From: an uncultured Bacteroidales bacterium
Lineage (GTDB): Bacteria > Bacteroidota > Bacteroidia > Bacteroidales > Bacteroidaceae
Assembly (NCBI GenBank): GCA_902801485.1
Contig: CADCIP010000011.1
Location: 16,992 to 80,991 of the forward strand
DNA length: 64,000 nt
Direction of reading: 5' to 3'
Under the pieces are notes generated by a model. That model ran no database searches, had not been told where the DNA came from, and saw only the letters and a program-made list of their open reading frames with translations. The position numbers were made by a program, and so were the translations under genes. This document shows positions 17,082 to 25,136 of the stretch, piece by piece (the stretch's first letter is position 1; the number at the start of each line of letters is the position of its first letter).

Positions 17082-17864
17082 TTATAGTATTGCTATTGAA
17101 TAATCATCGTGTCCTATCAGTCCATTCTTCCTAAGCCTTTGCAGATGCTTTTTGAAATTTCCCACATTCCTGCAATTCATCAGTTTATCTATAATATCTT
17201 TCTCAAAGTCCACTTTCTTTATTCCTAAAGCAGTCCTTATGAAATTGCTATCTTTTGTCTGAGCATCAATAGCCTCTTGCAGTTCATCTTTATATTGCTC
17301 TTCATGAGTCACTTCATACATCATCAATATATAGTGTGCAAGAGCATCACTGGCTACAAACACTACACTGTTTTTGTGAAAATCAAATTTACCACACTTG
17401 AATCCTTTTTCATTTGTGGAGTCCTTGCAGTTCACCAAATAAGGAGGGTTGTTGAATTCCACAATTCGTCCAAAACTGTGTTGCAACTTCCCTGATGTCC
17501 TATCATAGCAGAAGGCTACACTGTCGCCATAACTCATCCAATGCCCGTCCTCCCATACTGCCACAATTGTGGCAAACGAGCCTTCATCATAAAACTTATT
17601 CAAGAGCATTCCACCTTCTGCTTTCGCCACTTCTTCACATTCATTATAGAACGGCTCCCAAATGCCATCTATCCATTTATCAAAAGACTGATAGTCAGTA
17701 ATAGGCTCATCAGGCAGATGCTCCACCAAATATTTCGACCATTGGTCAGCAAACACGCCTCCACCACCGGCTCCATCCGAAACGGATATCCATTTCTGAG
17801 TGGACCTTACGGCATCTTCATTCACAATGCCATCTTCTAATTTGGGTATAGAAAAAGCAATCAT
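17082..17864 (-). CDS. PP2C-type protein phosphatase
   Basis: The 260-residue protein has the PPM/PP2C metal-site pattern: NEDA near residue 15, SDGAGG (29-34, metal Asp30), GSFAT (95-99), GDS (113-115), SDA (172-174) and a final DD (253-254). It is a compact single-domain phosphatase without a signal or membrane segment. Its start overlaps the stop of the DarT-vWA gene by 4 bp, so the two are translationally coupled. With the kinases of the operon and the vWA domain it makes up the components of a TerY-P triad, and should remove phosphates placed by the operon's kinase. Confidence 0.88.
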   Translation of the reverse strand: MIAFSIPKLEDGIVNEDAVRSTQKWISVSDGAGGGGVFADQWSKYLVEHLPDEPITDYQSFDKWIDGIWEPFYNECEEVAKAEGGMLLNKFYDEGSFATIVAVWEDGHWMSYGDSVAFCYDRTSGKLQHSFGRIVEFNNPPYLVNCKDSTNEKGFKCGKFDFHKNSVVFVASDALAHYILMMYEVTHEEQYKDELQEAIDAQTKDSNFIRTALGIKKVDFEKDIIDKLMNCRNVGNFKKHLQRLRKNGLIGHDDYSIAIL

Positions 17865-19318
17865 TGATTTTGACTGATATTTGTAGGTGTACCAATGTCC
17901 ATCAACTGAATCAGCGTAGAAAGATCCGTATTCGTTGCCATAGCAACATGCCTCGTGTTTTCTGCATCACCACGTAAATCACCAATTGGCACATTATATC
18001 GTGATGGCAAAAGGCTCGACATATCATAAAGCCACTCAGAGTATTTGTCTTCTTTCAGTTCAGTTTTGCTGATGGGCAATAACACCTGTTCCTGATTGTC
18101 AGGCGTAACATGAATATTCCACAAAAGGACGTTACCATCATTGGTAAACAAAGCTTTTAATTCATTTGCCAATTGTGTATTTACTTCCCGAGGATTAGCT
18201 ATGCCGTTGAAAGCCCCGTCAGTGATGTTGATGATGGTTGGCGGATAACAGTCTTTTTCATGATGTTCCGTCATCCACTTATCTAATAAGTCTCTCACCA
18301 TAGCAAAAGCCTTATGTGCTCTTGTATATTTGCCGGCAGCAACAGGTTCTACCCATTGCACTTTCTCAACCTCTTTAAGTTCAACTCCTTTTCGTGTCCG
18401 CTTTTCTTCCTTGACCGTAATCTTCTTAAAAGGATTATTCTTCAATTCTTCTGGTGACACGAAATCACGTCCTGCCAATGTTCCCTTCCAACCAAAACTG
18501 GCATCATCACCATAACAAACCACAGCGATGTCATAATAATGCCTTACTTCACTTGTCTTTATGCATCTAAGTACAAGTTCGTTAATCTGGTTATTGACTA
18601 TCCTTGCCACCGCATCAGCAAGAGTGATAAACTCACCACGGTAATTCAACTTACGGCTCATTGAGATAGACTGGTCTATCATAAATATAAATGCGGTTGG
18701 CGTATTTCTCGTTATCTGTGCCGTATATGGATTCTTGATTTGCAGAGCCTTTGGCTTTGATGGAATAGGTATGCCAAAGTTGCCAATGTTCTTGATATAC
18801 TCCAATGGGATGAAGTTCTTCACTAAAATCTCCGCTTGGAAATAAGGTTGTTCTTCTTCTGGAAGATCAAAATGTTTACGTACTTTGATGGATTGGAAGT
18901 GGATTTGATTAAAATCAGACAGAGACTCTCCTATATTTGGCCTTATTCTATGAATGGTGGCATTCATATTAGAATATAATGTGCCTGTCCAAAAGATCAC
19001 TTCTGGGTCAATCTCTAAAATCACAGGATTAGAGATTCTTCCATCTTTCATGGCTACGAACATCATTGGATGCTGAGTCGTAAAGCTAACCCTTACATAG
19101 TCCTCAAGATTTCGTCCGCTATCCAATTGGCGAGACGTACTACCTCCCCCCGGTTTGGCTATTTTAATTCCCTTGCGTTCGCAATCCATCCAGGAGTACA
19201 ATCCACCGTTCTTGATGATTGACTCCAGGTTGTCTCTATCCGTAAAATGATACAACTTCGTTATCTTATGCTGGTTAAGTATTTCCTTGAATTCTTGCCA
19301 ATTACTTTTCTTCTCCAT
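17861..19318 (-). CDS. DarT-like (DUF4433) ADP-ribosyltransferase fused to a vWA domain
   Basis: In this 485-residue protein, residues about 15-185 match DarT: KLYHFTDRDNLESIIKNGG with His24, the conserved DYVRVSFTTQHPMMF segment near 73-87, and QAEILVKNFIPLEYI with the candidate catalytic Glu163. DarT enzymes transfer ADP-ribose from NAD+ to bases in DNA. Residues about 207-470 form a von Willebrand A domain with a MIDAS: D215-x-S217-x-S219 and T356-D357, resembling TerY-type vWA proteins. It sits between the NADAR-like gene (12 bp) and PP2C (4-bp overlap). A DarT-vWA fusion is not an architecture I know as characterised. The transferase call rests on motifs. Confidence 0.78.
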   Translation of the reverse strand: MEKKSNWQEFKEILNQHKITKLYHFTDRDNLESIIKNGGLYSWMDCERKGIKIAKPGGGSTSRQLDSGRNLEDYVRVSFTTQHPMMFVAMKDGRISNPVILEIDPEVIFWTGTLYSNMNATIHRIRPNIGESLSDFNQIHFQSIKVRKHFDLPEEEQPYFQAEILVKNFIPLEYIKNIGNFGIPIPSKPKALQIKNPYTAQITRNTPTAFIFMIDQSISMSRKLNYRGEFITLADAVARIVNNQINELVLRCIKTSEVRHYYDIAVVCYGDDASFGWKGTLAGRDFVSPEELKNNPFKKITVKEEKRTRKGVELKEVEKVQWVEPVAAGKYTRAHKAFAMVRDLLDKWMTEHHEKDCYPPTIINITDGAFNGIANPREVNTQLANELKALFTNDGNVLLWNIHVTPDNQEQVLLPISKTELKEDKYSEWLYDMSSLLPSRYNVPIGDLRGDAENTRHVAMATNTDLSTLIQLMDIGTPTNISQNQ

Positions 19319-19330
19319 ATAACAACCTAT

Positions 19331-19981
19331 TTAATCGTTAAACAACTCCAACTGCAAATTATTGTCCTCTTTCTTTGTTTCTTTCTTCTTTCTTGTCTTC
19401 GAAGGCTTCTTCAACACTGGTTCTTCTATCTTCCCGTATGGATATATCCCTTCAACATATGCTTTAATTAATGATGCATGCGACAAAGGTTTCTTTGCAT
19501 TCTCTATGTCAGCATTTGTATCATAATCAAGCAATACAATAGTTTTGGTCTTGTTCGCCTCTCTCAGTCGCTCAATGATATGAGCCACTTTATTCTCCAA
19601 TACCCATTTATAAGTTGGAATGTATATCTGTTTCCTTGCCTCAATATATCCCAACAACTCTGTACCATTGACCCCTTTTCGATGTCCCAAAGGCCGACCA
19701 AACCGTCTGACTGTGCGTTTGATATTTTTCATTGTATCATTCTTGAACATCTCAACATCAACATCACAACCCTCAAAGACTTTCAGTCCTTGCCATATTG
19801 CTTCTACACAAGTAGCTGTATACCCTTCGCTGAATGGAACTGGTATACCACCATGAGGATAGAAAGGGCTAAGTCTCACTAACCCATCCTTTGCCCCGCT
19901 TGTCACATCCGCCAATATCGCATTAGGATATTCCTTTAATATCGTTGAAGGCTTCTTTCGTTTGGATACTACAATAATCAT
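19331..19981 (-). CDS. NADAR-like protein (possible ADP-ribose glycosidase)
   Basis: The 216-residue protein has PFSEGYTATCVEAIWQGLKVF (residues 49-69, split here only by family motif) and then NIKRTVRRFGRPLGHRKG (86-103). These recall the NADAR/DUF1768 pattern of a conserved Glu, a W-Q-x2-K helix and a G-R-x-L-G turn. NADAR proteins remove ADP-ribose from guanine and act as antitoxins to DarT1-type toxins. The residues after 180 are a lysine-rich tail (KKPSKTRKKK). It lies directly upstream of the DarT-vWA gene, the order expected for immunity before toxin. Similarity is by eye; a distinct DUF family of the same fold is possible. Confidence 0.6.
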   Translation of the reverse strand: MIIVVSKRKKPSTILKEYPNAILADVTSGAKDGLVRLSPFYPHGGIPVPFSEGYTATCVEAIWQGLKVFEGCDVDVEMFKNDTMKNIKRTVRRFGRPLGHRKGVNGTELLGYIEARKQIYIPTYKWVLENKVAHIIERLREANKTKTIVLLDYDTNADIENAKKPLSHASLIKAYVEGIYPYGKIEEPVLKKPSKTRKKKETKKEDNNLQLELFND

Positions 19982-20001
19982 ATATGCAAAAAATAATTAT
20001 C

Positions 20002-23000
20002 TCACTCAAAATAATTATAGTCATAATCATAATCGTCGTATAAAAAATCATCATATGAATGATAATAATGACAGTTTTTTTTCTTGTTTTTACTCATTTC
20101 TTCTTCTATTTGTGTTTGAATTCGAATTCTTTCTTCTTGTTCTGCTTTTATTATCTTCTCATCATGTGTCATGTAAACGTACAATCTTATAGAAAGAATT
20201 AGTTTGGGGACGTTAAAATAGAATCCACCAATAAAATAAGCTGATATCCATATTAGTAAGGTAATGTACCACTGGCCATTATAAAAAGATTCGTCAGAAA
20301 TGAGGGGTAAATCAAAGCCATTTATCCAATTCACAAAATAATCTCCCATCATTAATAGTGGAATAAGAAATGTAAATACCAAACATCCAAAACTAGAATT
20401 ATCTTCATCGGTTATTGCCGATAAATGTTTTTCTTGGTTCTTGCGAAAAACATCCATTATAGCTATGGCTGAGAAAATTACAACTAAGGCAATAAGTATC
20501 ACTGCTGATATAGATAATATGCTCCATCCATAATAAGATCTCAACACTAAAGAGAATATTATAAGACTAATATGAGAAATAATCAGAAATAATAACGAAA
20601 CTTTTTCAAGGAAGTCATTAGTGGATTTTCTAATTTTATAATCTAATAAAAATACTACATCATTAAAATTGTTATTTATCCCTTTAACTTGTCCACGCAT
20701 TATTTTTGCAAGTTTATAAATAAAGATATTATTTGAAGCCAATGCATACTTAAAAATCACACTTTTCTCCAAATTCACATAGTCTTTTTCTGAAAAAAGC
20801 AATCGATCCTCTGCACCGTATTGTGATAGATAGTCTTTATTCTCAACCAGCAACTCCAGTGACAATAAAATAGATATTATTGGGAAATTGTCCATATCTT
20901 TATTAAAGTCATCTTCCGTTCTCAATGGGTTTCTGAAATCAGGACTACCAATTTCTCTTGCTTTCTGTCCTTGCATGGCAGGAACAAACATTCCGTCATA
21001 ATCAACTAAAACAAGCGAGCCATCTTTTTTCACCAGTATATTATCCGGTTTTAGGTCTCCATGCGCAAATGGCTGATTCAATAGCCATATAGCAAGATTC
21101 TTAAAATTAGTAGCCAATTGATTTAAGGCCTTCTTGTCATTTATCACTTTACGGAGATACTTATCTAAGGTCATACCATCTACCCAATCCATCAGTAGTA
21201 CAGGATACTCGTCTGAGTCGACAAAAAGTTCCTTGTCATAGTATTTTATTGGCGATAAGTATGGCGAAGTAACCTTTGCTAATCCTGCACATATCAGTTT
21301 GTAATTCATTTCCCTACCTTGTTGTGCCCTGTGGAAACATCTCACGGCATATTGTTTCCCATACTCGTCTTTCATTTTAAAGACAACAGCAAAGTTCCCA
21401 CTACTCATTATTGGCTCACCATTGCTATCAAGTACTGGGTGTAGATGCTTTAGCTTGTCAAAATATTCGTCAGGTGATTTTGCTGATTCCTTAATAACCT
21501 CAGTATATTGACCAACCGTTGGATATGACAGAATCTCTTCAGAATCATTTACATTAACATTGCTTAGGACTACATCTGCCGTAGCATCATTCATCGATTC
21601 ATTATGCGAAGCCAACTCCTCATGATTTTCACCTTTTGATGACTTGTGGGAGACAGATTCCCAAATAACACTTATAGTAAGTATCAAAGCAACAATTGCT
21701 CCGATAATTAAGTATATATGATACTCTTTGATAGGATTATATTCGTATATCCATTTCCCCCAATCCTTACTATCCTTTATTGAATAGCGATTCTCTATCT
21801 TTTCAGATTTGTAAATTGGTGTTTCCCATACAAGGCTGTCTTTCCTACTAATGTATGCTTTCTTTTTAATCTCGCCTTGTATGTCATATTCAAAAACTTC
21901 TTCTAAATATGGATAAACGACACCGCATGAGTCATACTTGCATGGAATCTGTTCCTTGATTTTCCTGTTGATGAAGCCCCACTTGCCATTCCTCTTAACG
22001 GCAGCCAATCCATTGTTGAATGCTCGGAATCCTTCAAAAATGGATTCATCACCATAACCGTGAATCAAAAGATATTTATCTAAAACAAACCAATGCTTCT
22101 TGTCCGGTGAAATTCCAGCGAACCCTTCATTAAAGTATGTTGCAGCAGCTATGTTGGCATCATCTGGTAGTACTTGCATAATGTCATCGCACCTACCAAG
22201 TGAATCTAATTGATAATCCGATAAACCCTTAAGTGGTTCAAGAAAGTTGCCGTTAATATCTATATAATAATATGAAATGTTCTTTTTGCCTATAATACTT
22301 CTCATGAAGAATCCATCAGAAGCAACACTTATACCACTTTTACTAAACCCATAGTAGTCATAATTAAAATTTAGTTCCTTAATTTCTTTTCCATCTCCAT
22401 TTATTAGGAATCGAGGTGTACTATAAGTTTCCCAGACAATTGTCGTGTCTGCTATGTCAACATTTTCTCTTTTTATTTTCTTATAACTGCCTATTCCTCG
22501 TCCAGAACCAAACCTTGTTAAAGATTCATACTTGAACTCTGTTACTGCATTCCCAAGTGTATCTAAATAAGCACATCTGAGCTTTGATGGTGTTATGCAT
22601 GCTTTGTTCGTATAAAGTGGCTCTGCAACAGCATCTCTAACAACGGCTAATCCTTCGCTAAAAGGTTCAGAATAGTAATATTTAGGGGGGATAACTATAT
22701 ACCCTTTCGTATCAACATATCCATTTTTCCAAGTTAGCGTGTCGTAAAACATGGCACGTTTGTTACGGAAAGAATTCCTATATAGCGCGTTGCTACAGTC
22801 GTCCATGTCATTGGTAACATCACCAATTTCATTCATATTGACATAACTGATGAACCTTGGCTCTATCACAAAATCACCAGATCTGTCAATATACCCATAT
22901 TTAGCATACATCCGATACACATTGATGATAGTATCTCTTTCTCCGACCTCATAAGCCATTGAATCTGGAAACTCACGATAGATGGTGTCAACAACAGCCA

Positions 23001-23214
23001 TTGCCAGGCCATTATGAAAGGTTGATACCCACAAGAATTCTGGCTCAATAATTCTGTTCCCAATAGAATCGATATATCCATATAGCCCATTCTCTCGAAT
23101 AGGGTACAAGTCTCCATCAAATTGTTTCTTTTCATTGCACGATGCCATCATCAAGACGGAACATACAATAAATAGCAACCTGAATATAAAAAGCCTAAAT
23201 ACTTTCATAAACAT
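20002..23214 (-). CDS. Receptor-type Ser/Thr kinase with WG repeats (possible pseudokinase)
   Basis: The 1070-residue protein begins with a signal ending in MMASC (candidate lipobox, Cys26). Residues about 35-470 hold WG-type beta repeats (GLYGYIDSIG, YGYIDRSGDFVIEPRF, KNGYVDTKG, KWGFINRK). One membrane helix spans about 499-518. The kinase domain covers about 605-810 with a catalytic loop HGDLKPDN (718-725) and DYD in place of DFG (738-740). The beta3 lysine is Arg625 (YAVRCF), whereas the paralogous kinase in the operon has Lys. Three further hydrophobic segments and a charged tail follow. Start at 23214 or 23208. It may be a sensor or scaffold rather than an active kinase. Confidence 0.85.
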   Translation of the reverse strand: MFMKVFRLFIFRLLFIVCSVLMMASCNEKKQFDGDLYPIRENGLYGYIDSIGNRIIEPEFLWVSTFHNGLAMAVVDTIYREFPDSMAYEVGERDTIINVYRMYAKYGYIDRSGDFVIEPRFISYVNMNEIGDVTNDMDDCSNALYRNSFRNKRAMFYDTLTWKNGYVDTKGYIVIPPKYYYSEPFSEGLAVVRDAVAEPLYTNKACITPSKLRCAYLDTLGNAVTEFKYESLTRFGSGRGIGSYKKIKRENVDIADTTIVWETYSTPRFLINGDGKEIKELNFNYDYYGFSKSGISVASDGFFMRSIIGKKNISYYYIDINGNFLEPLKGLSDYQLDSLGRCDDIMQVLPDDANIAAATYFNEGFAGISPDKKHWFVLDKYLLIHGYGDESIFEGFRAFNNGLAAVKRNGKWGFINRKIKEQIPCKYDSCGVVYPYLEEVFEYDIQGEIKKKAYISRKDSLVWETPIYKSEKIENRYSIKDSKDWGKWIYEYNPIKEYHIYLIIGAIVALILTISVIWESVSHKSSKGENHEELASHNESMNDATADVVLSNVNVNDSEEILSYPTVGQYTEVIKESAKSPDEYFDKLKHLHPVLDSNGEPIMSSGNFAVVFKMKDEYGKQYAVRCFHRAQQGREMNYKLICAGLAKVTSPYLSPIKYYDKELFVDSDEYPVLLMDWVDGMTLDKYLRKVINDKKALNQLATNFKNLAIWLLNQPFAHGDLKPDNILVKKDGSLVLVDYDGMFVPAMQGQKAREIGSPDFRNPLRTEDDFNKDMDNFPIISILLSLELLVENKDYLSQYGAEDRLLFSEKDYVNLEKSVIFKYALASNNIFIYKLAKIMRGQVKGINNNFNDVVFLLDYKIRKSTNDFLEKVSLLFLIISHISLIIFSLVLRSYYGWSILSISAVILIALVVIFSAIAIMDVFRKNQEKHLSAITDEDNSSFGCLVFTFLIPLLMMGDYFVNWINGFDLPLISDESFYNGQWYITLLIWISAYFIGGFYFNVPKLILSIRLYVYMTHDEKIIKAEQEERIRIQTQIEEEMSKNKKKNCHYYHSYDDFLYDDYDYDYNYFE

Positions 23215-23259
23215 TATAATAATCTCATTTGTCGTTTAAACATATTCGCTTCTATATAT

Positions 23260-25134
23260 TCACATATTAATGGATAGTTCATTGCGTTTAACTTTATTAT
23301 TTAGTATATCCTGAACCATAATCTTAAGGTCATAAAGGTGATAGGGATATTGGGACATATAATTGTCAAAAGTCTGATTTCTTCCTATTATATCTTTTTG
23401 ATTCCTTGAAGAAGAATTAATATACATATCAAAATAATATTTGAAGCCATTCTTCTTGAACAAATGATTATATTTAAATAATGTAATAAAAGATAGGACA
23501 ATAAGCGGTTTGTTGTTATCAGTAACGATTCTAAGTTCATTTAATGAGGATTGATACCATTCATTTGAAATGACATTAAAACCCATTTTAACATTCTTGT
23601 AATCAGAGATTACTAACACTGGATATATATTTGCATCCTTGTCGACATAACACCAATTAAACTTCCTTTTTCGAATTGATTCAATATGCCCTGTAAGTTG
23701 AGTAACACCTATTCTATGAAATATATTTTTCTTGTCACGCTTATAAAATAGCTTATTTTTATACTCGTTGATTATCGCTTCATAATCGTGTGTCTCGATA
23801 ACTTCACCACTTATTCTAATGTCTTTGCACTCAAATAGAATAACATCATTTCCTTCCATTACAATATAATCTGGTGCTCCTAGTTCGTCATCTTTCTTCT
23901 TATAATTCTCAACACATTCCGCCTCGCTTATTCCTTTATATCTATTCTCATTGATGCTTTTGCTCATAAACATATCGAACATAATGCGTTCGCAGAATGT
24001 ATCAGTAAACAATTTCGCTATATCGAGTCCCAATTTTGCCGATTGATTGAGAAACTTAAATTCAAAATACAAACTATTGAATAATCTATCCAGCATAAAC
24101 TCCATATTATAGATGAAGAAGTCACCATTCTCAAATTTTATGATTGGCTTATCCCTCAACATCCTATAATCAGAATTAGAACATCTATCGTCTTTATTTT
24201 TCGCTGAATAACTAATTTTCGTATCATACGGTAAAGAAATTGATTCCAAAACATCTTTCGTGAGGAGATGATCAACGTCGAGATTTAAATCTTTTTTAAT
24301 CCTTCCTGACTTAAATTGTCCTGCTGCCAGTATTCCATAAATCGTTATAATATAATCTTCCCAACAGTTAATATGATGACTTGCTAGAAACAATTGGTAA
24401 AGTTGAGTATATTCTTCTCCTTCTGAAATCATTCTAAAGAAATTTACAGCCAGTTCCATCTGATAGGCAGTCCTATTCCGAACATCTTGCACACTTTCTG
24501 CTCGCATTACAGAATTGATAAAAGAAAGAATAAAACACATCTTTGATACAGAATTATTTTCTATCTGTTTATATGTCACAACCTTTTCATTAATCAGCAA
24601 TAATAGTTTGAAGAAAAGCATCTCTCCTTGCTCTTCATTCATTGAAAAACTTACATCTACTGGAGAATATGCAAATGCATATCGTATAACTTCCATACAC
24701 GTCATATCGGAACTGAAAAGGAAATCTCTCTGGGGATTATTTTTCCTCAATTCCATAACTCGATAACAGACAAGTCGGCGATTATTTATGCTCTTTGAAG
24801 AAAAGAAAAGGTCCAACTTATCTAATGTAGCATTTCCATATATATTATTAAGCACCTCAACAAAGTTAAATAGCATCTCACGTGGAATCTGTTTTACAAT
24901 GTCTTCAATACTCTCATCTTTGGCATTATCATCAAAGAACACGTGATATTCTAATAATTGCTTTAATACAAACGCACTTTGAGGTTTCTTTCTTTGTACG
25001 CTGTGAGGATTCATCTTTTTACCAATGCGATTCCCTGCCCTCGTTTTTTCCCGTTTCCTTTTGAGAGTTTTCCGCATAACAGATTGTTGATGCTTTTTAT
25101 ATTTCCATTCTTTTGTTTTGTATTTTCGTTTCAT
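23260..25134 (-). CDS. Basic protein with PD-(D/E)XK nuclease-like domain
   Basis: I do not recognise a named family for this 624-residue protein. The first 50 residues are extremely basic (KRKYKTKEWKYKKH, RKTLKRKREKTR), suggesting nucleic-acid contact. The middle is helical. The C-terminal part carries a PD-(D/E)XK site: P421-D422 (APDYIVMEG) and, on the next strand, E435-C-K437 (VILFECKDI), with an upstream Glu helix (FCERIMFDMF). That is the arrangement of restriction-like nucleases. It starts 2 bp after the kinase-LRR gene and ends 45 bp before the WG-kinase gene, so it belongs to the operon and may be its nucleic-acid-cutting effector. Confidence 0.7.
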   Translation of the reverse strand: MKRKYKTKEWKYKKHQQSVMRKTLKRKREKTRAGNRIGKKMNPHSVQRKKPQSAFVLKQLLEYHVFFDDNAKDESIEDIVKQIPREMLFNFVEVLNNIYGNATLDKLDLFFSSKSINNRRLVCYRVMELRKNNPQRDFLFSSDMTCMEVIRYAFAYSPVDVSFSMNEEQGEMLFFKLLLLINEKVVTYKQIENNSVSKMCFILSFINSVMRAESVQDVRNRTAYQMELAVNFFRMISEGEEYTQLYQLFLASHHINCWEDYIITIYGILAAGQFKSGRIKKDLNLDVDHLLTKDVLESISLPYDTKISYSAKNKDDRCSNSDYRMLRDKPIIKFENGDFFIYNMEFMLDRLFNSLYFEFKFLNQSAKLGLDIAKLFTDTFCERIMFDMFMSKSINENRYKGISEAECVENYKKKDDELGAPDYIVMEGNDVILFECKDIRISGEVIETHDYEAIINEYKNKLFYKRDKKNIFHRIGVTQLTGHIESIRKRKFNWCYVDKDANIYPVLVISDYKNVKMGFNVISNEWYQSSLNELRIVTDNNKPLIVLSFITLFKYNHLFKKNGFKYYFDMYINSSSRNQKDIIGRNQTFDNYMSQYPYHLYDLKIMVQDILNNKVKRNELSINM

Positions 25135-25136
25135 AA

